DNA from: an uncultured Alphaproteobacteria bacterium
GTDB taxonomy: Bacteria > Pseudomonadota > Alphaproteobacteria > RF32 > CAG-239
Reading direction: 5' to 3'
Length of the DNA: 64,000 nt
Assembly: GCA_949493535.1 (NCBI GenBank)
Contig: CASZWJ010000001.1
Location: forward strand, 266,850-330,849
Both the position numbers and the translations under genes were made by a program. The notes beneath the pieces were generated by a model. It did not search any database, had not been told where the DNA came from, and saw only the letters and a program-made list of their open reading frames with translations. This document shows, piece after piece, positions 36,591 to 44,541 of the stretch; the stretch's first letter is position 1, and each line of letters begins with the position of its first letter.

Positions 36591-36617
36591 GGGCTGCCTT
36601 TGGGCAGCCCTTTGTTG
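36591..36617 (+). terminator. Intrinsic terminator after rplQ
   Basis: GGGCTGCC-TTTG-GGCAGCCC followed by TTTGTTG. Confidence 0.88.
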
Positions 36618-36703
36618 TTACAGAAATATCGGCATAAGAAGCTTGATTGTTAACAGCAATTGGTGTATTCTGTAAAGGAATTACTAAATTTATTAAATTA
36701 TTT

Positions 36704-37195
36704 ATGACAAAAGCAGAGATTGTTGCACGACTCGGCAAAAAAGCCCGTGTGGTTAATGTTCCCGAAAATCAGTTCGGAATCGTCAAGGTATTGTTTTACA
36801 CGCTATTAGGCGAAAACGGCGGCTTTAATTATCTGTGGTCTACTATAGCTGTAGATTTCTTTAACGCTGCAGGTGATAAAGTCGGAAACGCCCTGTTGAA
36901 CATTCATCTATTTCAGCGCAATTATATCCGGATTTCAAAAATCCAGATAATGGAGCGGAAATTTGATGTAACAGAAGACTTGTCGTGTCGTAAAAACAAT
37001 GTGACGCCGAACTATGAGATGAAAAATGAAGCCGGCTTTGAAGAAGAGACTGATTTCTCCAAAGAGGTATATGCATTTTTGGCTGAATGCTACCGCCTTT
37101 TTGTTCAGCTGGTTCAAGAGGCTATTGCCTACGAGCCGGAAGTCAATCCGGCAGCTTATGCCTGGATTGTTTCCAGAGGGCATCTTACGGAATGA
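36704..37195 (+). CDS. Hypothetical protein
   Basis: 163-aa soluble acidic protein. ATG at 36704 (MTKAEIVARLGKKARV); an upstream TTG at 36647 would add 19 hydrophobic residues. No ribosome site is obvious at 36704. It shows a mixed alpha/beta N-terminal half (VLFYTLLGENGGFNYLWSTIAVDFF) and an acidic helical end (FLAECYRLFVQLVQEAIAYEPEV). No family recognised. A hairpin terminator follows, so it is probably monocistronic. Confidence 0.65.
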   Translation: MTKAEIVARLGKKARVVNVPENQFGIVKVLFYTLLGENGGFNYLWSTIAVDFFNAAGDKVGNALLNIHLFQRNYIRISKIQIMERKFDVTEDLSCRKNNVTPNYEMKNEAGFEEETDFSKEVYAFLAECYRLFVQLVQEAIAYEPEVNPAAYAWIVSRGHLTE

Positions 37196-37208
37196 ATCTG
37201 AATTTACT

Positions 37209-37251
37209 ATACATCCCTTGTCTTATTTGAAGGCAGGGGATGTATTTTTTT
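37209..37251 (+). terminator. Intrinsic terminator after the 163-aa gene
   Basis: ATACATCCC at about 37209 pairs with GGGATGTAT near 37236-37245, with an inner TGTCTT/AAGGCA stem and a long T-tract. Confidence 0.8.
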
Positions 37252-37358
37252 ATGCTTACTTGATTGACTTTGAAAATAATATGGAATAATGGTTAAAGAG
37301 ATTTTTTATTGATTATGGTGAATTTTTTTATTTATTATAATAATTTAACAGTAATTTT

Positions 37359-38066
37359 ATGGAAAGAAAGAATCCTGTTATCGGGGTTATCGGCGGTATG
37401 TCGACAGCTTCCAGCGATTACAGCAAAAAACTTATTTATGATTTGTATCGCAAAGAAACCAAAGGAGCGCATTGTCTGTGTATTTTGTCTGTCGATTTAG
37501 ACATGTGCGAAATTGAAAAGTTGCAAAAAGCCGGAGATAAGGAAGCATTGCGCGAGGAGCTGCGTTTCGCGGCGGAGTGTGTGAAGAATGCAGATTTTGC
37601 TATTTTGTGTACGAATACCATGCATGAATTCAGCTCGACCGTGTCGGATGTTCTGCCTTTTTGGGATATTCGCAAGATTACGGCAGATGCCGTTCGGGCA
37701 GAGGGGATAGAGTGTGTTGCCCTGTTTGGGACGGCATATACAATGGAAAGTGATTTCTATAAATCAGTGCTTGAAAAATACGGCTTAAAAGTCGTTGTGC
37801 CCGATGAAGAAAGCCGAAAGGCCGTGCATCAGATTATTTATAAGGAGCTGATTAACGGCATTATCAAGATAGAATCAAAGTGCACTTTGATTAATATTAT
37901 TGCAGAAATGCAGGAAAAAGGCGCTGCCGGCATTATTTTGGGATGTACGGAGTTGCCTTTGTTGCTTGATTGCCCGTGTATTTTTACGAGAGCCGGAAAT
38001 GCGAGAGTGTTCAATACGACCCGGTTGCAGGCCGAAGCCGCCGTGCGTTATGCATTGCAAGGCTGA
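37359..38066 (+). CDS. Aspartate/glutamate racemase family protein
   Basis: 235-aa PLP-independent racemase-family enzyme. GVIGGMSTASSDYSKKL at the N-terminus, catalytic-type C84 in ILCTNTMH and C196 in ILGCTELPLLL, so both cysteines are intact. This fits the Asp/hydantoin racemase superfamily (YgeA-like) rather than MurI. The N-terminal GGMS followed by Tyr is like aspartate racemases; actual substrate not determined. Flanked by a good terminator and probably monocistronic. Confidence 0.85.
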   Translation: MERKNPVIGVIGGMSTASSDYSKKLIYDLYRKETKGAHCLCILSVDLDMCEIEKLQKAGDKEALREELRFAAECVKNADFAILCTNTMHEFSSTVSDVLPFWDIRKITADAVRAEGIECVALFGTAYTMESDFYKSVLEKYGLKVVVPDEESRKAVHQIIYKELINGIIKIESKCTLINIIAEMQEKGAAGIILGCTELPLLLDCPCIFTRAGNARVFNTTRLQAEAAVRYALQG

Positions 38067-38082
38067 AAACATTTTGTGATTA

Positions 38083-38115
38083 AAAAAACGTTCTTTTTAT
38101 AAGAACGTTTTTTTT
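38083..38115 (+). terminator. Intrinsic terminator after the racemase gene
   Basis: AAAAAAACGTTCTT-TTTAT-AAGAACGTTTTTTTT. Confidence 0.9.
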
Positions 38116-38214
38116 GTTTTGACAAAAATATTTTTTTGCGCTATTTTGGTGAAATCTTAAGTACAATTATGGAAATTACTCACTTATATATAATTTTTAT
38201 TAAAAAAAACAGTT

Positions 38215-38757
38215 ATGGAAAAAAAGAACATTCAGGGCCGGGTTTTATACAAATTCCTCCGCCCCACTTCTTTGGAAGTCAATCTCTCTTGCGGCAAAGG
38301 TTTCAAGCTGACAGCAGCTACGCCGGAGAAGTTTCATGTCATTACCCGTTTGAGCAAGTTGCTCCGGAAAAACTCTCAGGTTTCTCTTGAGCTTGATGAC
38401 GGTCAGATTGTTGCAATTGCAAATCGCGGCCGTAGCGTCAATTTGCGGGAAGATTTTCCTGAAGTCGGTGCGGCTGTTCTGGAAACGACGTATAAAAAAG
38501 TTAAAGGCATCTTCAAGAAGAAAGAACTGATTATCACTCCTTGCGGATCTGCACTGATGTTGACCGTTTCCGGTGCTGAAAAAGATGTTTACAGCATTAC
38601 AGCCGGCGTTGAGCAGAATGATCACCTGTCCGTATTTATGGACGAGTTTTCTCCCGGCGACAGCCTTTCCATGCAGCAGGCTCCTGACGGACAGCTCATC
38701 GGTATTGTGAACCATACCCGAGTTTGTGAATGTGTCTGGAGCAATCAGACTCTTTAA
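38215..38757 (+). CDS. Hypothetical protein
   Basis: 180-aa soluble, basic, beta-rich protein starting MEKKNIQGRVLYKFLRPTSL. It appears to hold two or three repeated beta units (VSLELDDGQIVAIANRGRSV; ITPCGSALMLTVSGAEKDVYSI; SMQQAPDGQLIGIVNHTRV). No signal peptide or membrane segment. No family recognised. It stands alone with its own terminator. Confidence 0.7.
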   Translation: MEKKNIQGRVLYKFLRPTSLEVNLSCGKGFKLTAATPEKFHVITRLSKLLRKNSQVSLELDDGQIVAIANRGRSVNLREDFPEVGAAVLETTYKKVKGIFKKKELIITPCGSALMLTVSGAEKDVYSITAGVEQNDHLSVFMDEFSPGDSLSMQQAPDGQLIGIVNHTRVCECVWSNQTL

Positions 38758-38774
38758 GGTTTGAGTTTATTTTT

Positions 38775-38819
38775 GAAAAGCAGGATTGCAATTTTGCAAT
38801 CCTGCTTTTCTTTTTTTTC
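38775..38819 (+). terminator. Intrinsic terminator
   Basis: GAAAAGCAGGATTGCA-ATTT-TGCAATCCTGCTTTTC followed by eight T. Confidence 0.95.
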
Positions 38820-38856
38820 TGTGTGAATTATCGAATTTAATAAAAATATATCTTTT

Positions 38857-38886
38857 TTGACAAAATATGCTTTTTTTGACTAGATT
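38857..38886 (+). promoter_or_regulatory. Putative carD promoter
   Basis: TTGACA (38857-38862), 18-bp spacer, TAGATT (38881-38886). GANTC sites at 38888-38892 and 38940-38944 lie at the predicted start and in the leader. Confidence 0.45.
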
Positions 38887-38981
38887 TGACTCTAATTTTG
38901 TGGTATGGTACTCGTGTTTTTCAAAAAACAACTTGTATAGAATCAATTGAACCGGTCGGTTCAAAATAACAGGACAAGCAA

Positions 38982-39494
38982 ATGAATAAAAAAACACCAT
39001 ATAAATTAGCGTTCTCTTCCGGCGACTATGTCGTTTATCCGGCTCATGGCGTTGGCAAAGTATCTGACATTACCAAACAAAAGGTGGCCGGCACCGAATT
39101 AGAACTCATTGTTGTTAATTTTGACAAAGATAAAATGACTCTGCGTATTCCTATGGCTAAAGCAGAGACAACCGGTTTGCGCCAGATTTCCGATGCGAAT
39201 GTTATGGAAGACGCTATCAGCACGTTGAAGGGCAAAGCTAAAGTTAAAAAGATTATGTGGTCCCGCCGTGCGCAGGAATATGAAAATAAAATCAATTCTG
39301 GTTCTCCGGTGGCAATTGCCGAAGTTATCCGCGATTTGCATCGAAACGAGAATCTGGCAGAACAATCTTACAGCGAACGCCAGATTTATGAGCAGGCTCT
39401 TGACCGTTTGGCCAATGAATATGCCGTATTCCAGAATATGCCCGTTGCAGAGGCGCAGAAGGCTTTGGTGGATATATTGTCCAAAGTTTCTTAA
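38982..39494 (+). CDS. carD: CarD-family transcriptional regulator
   Basis: 170-aa protein. The N-terminal Tudor-like RNAP-interaction domain has FSSGDYVVYPAHGVGKVSDI and LIVVNFDKDKMTLRIPMAKAETTGLR. The C-terminal helical domain (KKIMWSRRAQEYENKINSG; AEVIRDLHRNE; YEQALDRLANEYA) binds upstream-fork DNA. In alphaproteobacteria and mycobacteria CarD stabilises open complexes, particularly at rRNA and translation promoters that lack T at -7. A long palindrome starts at its stop codon. Confidence 0.96.
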   Translation: MNKKTPYKLAFSSGDYVVYPAHGVGKVSDITKQKVAGTELELIVVNFDKDKMTLRIPMAKAETTGLRQISDANVMEDAISTLKGKAKVKKIMWSRRAQEYENKINSGSPVAIAEVIRDLHRNENLAEQSYSERQIYEQALDRLANEYAVFQNMPVAEAQKALVDILSKVS

Positions 39495-39606
39495 AATCCA
39501 TTCTATGGATTGCTGATACAGAAATTACAAAAGACGGAAAATTTATGTAGGTCTATCGACTCTGAAATTTTCCGTCTTTTATTATCAATCTCGAATAATA
39601 GATTTT
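39493..39606. repeat. Long imperfect palindrome after carD
   Basis: Starts inside the carD TAA. Outer block AAAATCCATT/AATAGATTTT-like, then GATTG/CAATC, then AAAAGACGGAAAATTT/AAATTTTCCGTCTTTT, with a loop around 39546-39562 that holds a GACTC GANTC site (39558-39562). One arm carries an about 9-nt insertion. The inner stem plus TTTTATT tail would terminate transcription. Confidence 0.82.
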
Positions 39607-39815
39607 ATAGTTTTTCTCTTTGAGTACCTGATTTTCGTCAGGTGCTTTTTTTATGCCGACTCCGAAATCCGGTACAGTACGAGTCAAATTTAAAATAAAA
39701 ATAAAAAAATTCTGAGGACAAGTTTGGGGATAAAGCAGACTCAATTTGCGAATCATCAAAAGTTAAGGAATCATTAATCAAAAATTATCGCGTAGATTTA
39801 AAAAGGCAGTGGTTA
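39607..39815. promoter_or_regulatory. GANTC-rich region upstream of apaG
   Basis: Apart from the terminator, no gene. GANTC sites start at 39658, 39681, 39738, 39750 and 39768 (a sixth, 39558, is in the adjacent palindrome). Confidence 0.6.
39624..39652 (+). terminator. Second intrinsic terminator downstream of carD
   Basis: GTACCTGA-TTTTCG-TCAGGTGC then seven T. It lies 18 nt past the palindrome, so the short stretch between could be a separate small transcript. Confidence 0.82.
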
Positions 39816-40232
39816 ATGTTTGATGTTGATGCGGAAATGCAAACCCGAATTACCGATGATATTGCTATTACGGCTTGTCCGGTTTTGGTTGACGAAGAAA
39901 GCCGGGAAGATGATACTCTCTGGGGGTATTATCTGTGTATTGAAAATAATTCTGCCCATAAAATCCATGTGGTTGGCAAGAATTGGAATATCAGTGACGA
40001 TAAAGGGAATCTGTATTGCGATAATTCAATGGGGTTCAAAGGGGAGATTCCCGAGCTTGAACCCGGTGAATGTTTTGAATTTACCAGCACGGCACCTATA
40101 AAGTCTTCCAATGCGGTTTTTTACGGAAGTTGCAGAATTATGGATGAAGCCGGCACTGTTACCAAAGATATTCGTATTCCGACTTTTTCATTATCATCTG
40201 CCAAGGAAAGCTATTCCGTTACAATTAATTAG
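39816..40232 (+). CDS. apaG: ApaG-domain protein
   Basis: 138-aa protein with the ApaG (immunoglobulin-like beta) domain: LWGYYLCIENNSAHKIHVVGKNWNISDDKGN, then GFKGEIPELEPGECFEFTSTAPI and a final IPTFSLSS. The family is tied to Co2+/Mg2+ handling and binds nucleotides or polyphosphates in some members; the gene is isolated from apaH/ksgA here. AAAGG lies upstream. Confidence 0.9.
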   Translation: MFDVDAEMQTRITDDIAITACPVLVDEESREDDTLWGYYLCIENNSAHKIHVVGKNWNISDDKGNLYCDNSMGFKGEIPELEPGECFEFTSTAPIKSSNAVFYGSCRIMDEAGTVTKDIRIPTFSLSSAKESYSVTIN

Positions 40233-40236
40233 CGAT

Positions 40237-40268
40237 AAAAAAAAGGCCTCTTAATGAGGCCTTTTTTA
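40237..40268. terminator. Bidirectional intrinsic terminator between apaG and lipoprotein gene
   Basis: AAAAAAAAGGCCTC-TTAA-TGAGGCCTTTTTTAT; serves both converging genes. Confidence 0.93.
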
Positions 40269-40280
40269 TAAGATTCAGAA

Positions 40281-40898
40281 TTAATCGAAACTCTCAACCT
40301 GAGTGTTGTTTTCAATATACATGTTGAGATAACGGTGGATGTTTTGATCCATTTTGGCATTAAACTCGTCAAAGAGTTTGGTTACCATGCTGTTCCAATA
40401 TTTTTCTTTTTCCGCAATGTCCGTATCGGCAGGGATAATCAATTCGCGCCAAGCAACGACTTCTGTTTCTGCTTTGGCTAAGCTGTTGGTATCGCTGATG
40501 CGGACGACAACATCGAGATTAGCACGATATTTGATGCGGTCTTTGGTGAAGACTTCCTGCGCTTTTTCTATTTCTTCGGTAACGCTGGCATCTTTAATAA
40601 TGACAGATGCGATACGGTCACTGCTGAAATCAACGGCCTTCAAACGATCCTTAGCCCAAACTTTTGCGGTTTTTTCGATTGAAATCGGAAAAAGATGTTC
40701 AACGTTCGGACGAGTAAAGGAAGGCGTGAAGTCGGAAATGACGTCAATTTGTTTAACTTTCAACTCAATAGGAGCAGAACTTGAGAAACGCGGTTCGCGA
40801 TAAGTTTCAACTTCTTCGTCAATGGGTTTGAAAGCAGAGCATGAGGCCAGGAGCGAGATAACTGCCATGACCGGAAAAATTCTTTTTAACATATTCAT
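40281..40898 (-). CDS. Putative lipoprotein of unknown function
   Basis: 205 aa. Signal peptide with lipobox LLASC, so lipidated Cys at residue 20. The mature protein contains APIELKVKQIDVISDFTPSF and NVEHLFPISIEKTAKVWAKDRL, followed by a soluble alpha/beta region ending in an amphipathic helix. This pattern resembles conserved alphaproteobacterial lipoproteins without assigned function. Asp is absent at +2 (Ser instead), which favours outer-membrane sorting by the Lol rule. Monocistronic, with hslO upstream on the same strand. Confidence 0.82.
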   Translation of the reverse strand: MNMLKRIFPVMAVISLLASCSAFKPIDEEVETYREPRFSSSAPIELKVKQIDVISDFTPSFTRPNVEHLFPISIEKTAKVWAKDRLKAVDFSSDRIASVIIKDASVTEEIEKAQEVFTKDRIKYRANLDVVVRISDTNSLAKAETEVVAWRELIIPADTDIAEKEKYWNSMVTKLFDEFNAKMDQNIHRYLNMYIENNTQVESFD

Positions 40899-40973
40899 CT
40901 TTTTAATCCATAAAGTTTATGATTGTCTCTTAATATAAAATCCATAGATTAAAATGTCGTTAATGTGAAATTT

Positions 40974-41888
40974 TTACTGTTCTATGATTTCGCCTTTGTC
41001 AAAGATATATTTTTCCGAGCAAAAACGGCAATCGGCAGTGATTTTGTTGTTCTCTGCCAGATTTTCGATTTCTTTTTTATCAAAAGAGCGCAGCGTTTTT
41101 AATAATTTTTCACGACTGCAGCGGCAACCGAATTTGTACTCTGCCGATTTGGTAATAACCAGATTATTCGAATGGTATAAACGGGTTAATAAATCTTCAG
41201 CGCTCAATTCGGCGTTGAAAATTTCATCAGCCGTCAAAGAATGCATGAAAACTTGCGCCTGATTCCATGCTTCATCTAATTCGGCGGCATCCTGCGGGCT
41301 TTTTCCTCCTTCGTCAGGCATTTTCTGGATCATAATTCCGGCGGCACTCCAGCTTTGCGAATCGCCTTGAGGCGGCAACAAAAAGAGTTGCAATGCCGTT
41401 TCGATTTGTTCTGATTGTTTGAAATAACGCAAAGCACATTCGGTCAGGTCTTTGCCGCGCAGTTCGACAATTCCCTGATACAGCTGCGTATCAGCCCCTT
41501 GGTCAACGGTAAAAGCCAGGCGTCCTTCGCCCATCAGATGCGGCGCTGCTTCGATCTCACCGCTGGTTTTTCGCAGAGCCTGAGAATGTTCTAAACGTTT
41601 TTCATCGAATCCGGCGCAAGCGCGCATTGTTCCGTCCGAGCAAATATCAACGACAACCATAGTGACCGGCCCGCTGCTTTCTGTTTGCAAAGTGAACAGT
41701 CCGTTATATTTGATTGAGCTTGCCAAAATTGCGGCCAAAGCAGAGCTTTCGGCAATGACGGCGGAGACGGGTTTCGGATAACCGTGTTTATGCAGGATTG
41801 TGTCCAGCACATTGTGCAGACGAACCAAGCGTCCGCGGAAAGCGCCGTTATCAATGTGAAAGCTGGTGCATACGTCAAAATTATCCAA
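40974..41888 (-). CDS. hslO: Redox-regulated chaperone Hsp33
   Basis: 304-aa cytosolic holdase activated by oxidation. FHIDNGAFRGRLVRLHNVLDTIL opens the substrate domain, SGPVTMVVVDICSDGTMRACAGF follows. The C-terminal zinc switch has CRC (FGCRCSREKLL) and CRFC, the standard CxC...CxxC set. The following lipoprotein gene is on the same strand 75 nt downstream. Confidence 0.95.
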   Translation of the reverse strand: MDNFDVCTSFHIDNGAFRGRLVRLHNVLDTILHKHGYPKPVSAVIAESSALAAILASSIKYNGLFTLQTESSGPVTMVVVDICSDGTMRACAGFDEKRLEHSQALRKTSGEIEAAPHLMGEGRLAFTVDQGADTQLYQGIVELRGKDLTECALRYFKQSEQIETALQLFLLPPQGDSQSWSAAGIMIQKMPDEGGKSPQDAAELDEAWNQAQVFMHSLTADEIFNAELSAEDLLTRLYHSNNLVITKSAEYKFGCRCSREKLLKTLRSFDKKEIENLAENNKITADCRFCSEKYIFDKGEIIEQ

Positions 41889-41970
41889 TTTTTTTCCCCT
41901 TAAATGATTAGCTGGTGATTTTTATTTTAATCTTTGTTATATATTTAATTAAATTTTAAGGAGTTTGCAA

Positions 41971-42525
41971 GTGTTTGACGAGAGTGAAAAGCCGAAAAAA
42001 ACAAGGATTTTGAAAAAAATTACCAAACAGCGGCTGAAAAATATTGCGTTATATTACCTGAAACGTTACGAAACCTCGGTAGACAATCTGCGGCAGGTAT
42101 TGAGAAAGCGTATTAATGACTATGCATATCAAAATAAAGAATTTGACAAATATGAGGCTTATGGCTGGGCGGAAGAAATTCTTTCCGATTTTCAGCGTTA
42201 CGGTTATGTCAATGACGAGCGTTTTGCCGAAATCAGAATCCGCGATTATATCAATGCCGGAAAGTCCGTGCGCTATATTCAAGGCAAGCTGCGTGAGAAA
42301 GGGGTTGATTCCGAACTGGTCAATGCGGTTTTGGAGAATCAGGAATATGATGAATTTGAAACAGCTCTTAAGCTTGCCCGCAAAAAGCATATCGGACCGT
42401 TTCGCACTGATGAAGAAGCCCGTTATGAGTATCGCCAAAAAGATATGGGGACCTTGGTCCGTGCCGGTTTTTCTTATGATGTTGTCACAAAGGTTCTTGA
42501 AACCCAGCTTGACGATGAAACTTAG
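41971..42525 (+). CDS. recX: Regulatory protein RecX
   Basis: 184-aa modulator of RecA filaments, made of helical repeats: ALYYLKRYETSVDNLRQVLRKRI, YGYVNDERFAEIRIRDYINAGKSVRYIQGKLREKGV and a third unit with MGTLVRAGFSYDVVTKVL. GTG at 41971 lies 7 nt after AAGGAG; a TTG at 41965 is too close to that site. recA is not in the window. It converges on truA with a 4-nt overlap. Confidence 0.9.
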   Translation: MFDESEKPKKTRILKKITKQRLKNIALYYLKRYETSVDNLRQVLRKRINDYAYQNKEFDKYEAYGWAEEILSDFQRYGYVNDERFAEIRIRDYINAGKSVRYIQGKLREKGVDSELVNAVLENQEYDEFETALKLARKKHIGPFRTDEEARYEYRQKDMGTLVRAGFSYDVVTKVLETQLDDET

Positions 42526-43325
42526 TAAACGACTTTGTTAAGATACAGTCCGCATGACGGGGCATTCGGGCCGGAGCAGCGCCGGTCTTTGGCTTCGAGA
42601 ATTTTTACCATATCGTGCGGCGGGATTTGTCCGCAACCGACCATTTTCAGCGTTCCGACCATGTTTCTGACCTGATGGTGCAAAAATGAACGGGCTTCGA
42701 CAATGAAATCAATTTCTTCTCCGGTTTGGACAATATCCAGCCTGTCCAAAGTCCGAACGGGCGATTTGGCCTGACAAGCGGCAGCCCGAAACGAGGTGAA
42801 ATCATGATTGCCCAGCAGGTATGACGCGGCTTCGCGCATTTTCTCAACATCTAACGGGCAGGGAACCCACCAGACACGATTTTTGAGCAAAGCAGGAAAG
42901 GCTCGCCGGTTGAGTATTTTATAAACATAGCCTCGTCCGACGGCGGAAAAACGGGCATGAAAATCATTTGAAACTTTTTCGGCTTTGAGGACGCTCATGG
43001 CAATGTCATTGCTGCGCAGATGGTGGTTTAAACCTTGCAGGAGGCGAAAAGGGTCAATCTCCGCATCCAAATCAAAATGTGCGACTTGTGCTAAAGCATG
43101 AACTCCGGCATCGGTTCTTCCGGCAACGAAGGTATCTGTATGGCGAGAAGAATCGTTTTCTTTACTTTCTTTATAAGCGGCATATTCTTCACGATTGAGC
43201 GGTGTCCGTCCTAAAAAACGGGCAATTGCCGTTTCCAGATTTTCCTGAGCGCTGGGGCCGTCGAGCTGTCTTTGCCAGCCTAAAATGCCGGTGCCGTCAT
43301 ATTCCAGAGTCAATTTGTATCGCAT
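42522..43325 (-). CDS. truA: tRNA pseudouridine(38-40) synthase TruA
   Basis: 267 aa. YKLTLEYDGTGILGWQRQ, catalytic Asp in VAGRTDAGVHALAQVAHFD, FTSFRAAACQAKSPVRTLDRL and the C-terminal HHQVRNMVGTLKMVGCG. ATG at 43325 (MRYKLTL) is chosen because the upstream 23 residues of a longer frame are not conserved and cover a terminator. Confidence 0.96.
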   Translation of the reverse strand: MRYKLTLEYDGTGILGWQRQLDGPSAQENLETAIARFLGRTPLNREEYAAYKESKENDSSRHTDTFVAGRTDAGVHALAQVAHFDLDAEIDPFRLLQGLNHHLRSNDIAMSVLKAEKVSNDFHARFSAVGRGYVYKILNRRAFPALLKNRVWWVPCPLDVEKMREAASYLLGNHDFTSFRAAACQAKSPVRTLDRLDIVQTGEEIDFIVEARSFLHHQVRNMVGTLKMVGCGQIPPHDMVKILEAKDRRCSGPNAPSCGLYLNKVVY

Positions 43326-43340
43326 GTTTGTTCTCAAAAT

Positions 43341-43370
43341 AAAAAGGGGATATTTTTTTATCCCCTTTTT
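43341..43370 (-). terminator. Intrinsic terminator after the Gfo/Idh gene
   Basis: AAAAAGGGGATA and TATCCCCTTTTT flanking a T-rich loop. It lies between the oxidoreductase stop (43398) and the truA start (43325) on the minus strand. Confidence 0.82.
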
Positions 43371-43397
43371 ATAATAAAATGTGCTGTTTGGCAAATG

Positions 43398-44423
43398 TTA
43401 TTCTGCAGCGACAGTCAGCGCGCCGTCGATGTCTTCAGATTTGAACAGTCCGAGTTTTTTCTGAACAGTCCAGATAACGCGCAGAGCCTCCAGAGCATTT
43501 TCGCCGGTAATACGCGGCGTTTCTTTGCCGTTAATGCAGTTGACAAAGTGGTTCAGCTCGGCAGTCAACGGCTGGTTGGTCGGAATAAACAATTGTTCGA
43601 CGCTGCCTTTTAAGCCATAGTTCATCCAATCAGGGATGCTGTCTTGGTTGACATAAGGCATGCGGCCTTGAGAATGAACGTTGATGCTTTGGCCGATGAA
43701 ATCCATATCAATATAGTTGGTATCGGTTGAGACGGTCAGGGTGCGAACGCGGGCTTGGGTAATACGGCTGGCGGTCATGCTGGCCGTTACGCCGTTTTCA
43801 AATTCCAACAGAGCCGTGATATAGTCTTTGCCTTCTGCGTGATCCGGCGTTTTTACCGAAGAAGCCAGAATGTTTTTAACCGGAGATTTAACCAGAGACA
43901 AAACGATTTCGGCATCGTGAATCATCAAATCCATAGAGACGTCAACATCGGTGATACGGCCGCTGGCAGCTGACATGCGCTGGGCGGTTAACGAACGGAT
44001 TTTGCTGGTGTCAGACAAAATCTTGTGCATTTGTTCTACGGCCGGGTTAAACTGTTCAATGTGGCCGACAAGCAGCGTTACATTATTTTTTGCGGCGGCG
44101 TTGATTAATCTGTTGCAGCCTTCTTCTGTGGTTGCCAAAGGTTTTTCCATTAAGCAGTGAATGCCTTTGTTTAAGAAAAATTCACCGACATCCGCATGGG
44201 TAACCGAGGTTGTAACGACGCTGACAGCGTCAACGGATGCGGCAACCTCTTCCAAAGATGAAAAAGCTTTAATGCCGAACATTTCCGCTGCTTTTTGTGC
44301 TGCATCGGAGAAAATGTCATAAACGCCGACCAGTTCGACACCCGGCAGAGCTTTATAAGTTTTCAAATGGTTTCTGCCCATCATTCCGGCGCCGATGACG
44401 GCAACTTTAATCGTGTTTGTCAT
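43398..44423 (-). CDS. Gfo/Idh/MocA-family NAD(P)-dependent dehydrogenase
   Basis: 341 aa. N-terminal Rossmann fold with VAVIGAGMMGRNHLKTY, then MEKPLATTEEGCNRLI (the EKP motif) and VGHIEQFNPAV; the C-terminal domain has DLMIHDAEIVLSLVKSP, a conserved H-D pair. Members oxidise sugars, often nucleotide sugars. The HIEQFNPAV/MIHD combination recalls UDP-N-acetylglucosamine 3-dehydrogenases (GnnA/WbpB-like), but no partner transaminase is adjacent, so the substrate is left open. Confidence 0.88.
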   Translation of the reverse strand: MTNTIKVAVIGAGMMGRNHLKTYKALPGVELVGVYDIFSDAAQKAAEMFGIKAFSSLEEVAASVDAVSVVTTSVTHADVGEFFLNKGIHCLMEKPLATTEEGCNRLINAAAKNNVTLLVGHIEQFNPAVEQMHKILSDTSKIRSLTAQRMSAASGRITDVDVSMDLMIHDAEIVLSLVKSPVKNILASSVKTPDHAEGKDYITALLEFENGVTASMTASRITQARVRTLTVSTDTNYIDMDFIGQSINVHSQGRMPYVNQDSIPDWMNYGLKGSVEQLFIPTNQPLTAELNHFVNCINGKETPRITGENALEALRVIWTVQKKLGLFKSEDIDGALTVAAE

Positions 44424-44541
44424 ATTCGTTTAATCCCTAAAATTTTAGTTTGCTGAATTTATTTAGTTTACTATTAGCAAAATTCTTGGTAAAAAGCTTT
44501 TAAATTCTTGTTACATATTGTTACATTGAAAGCTGTAAAAT

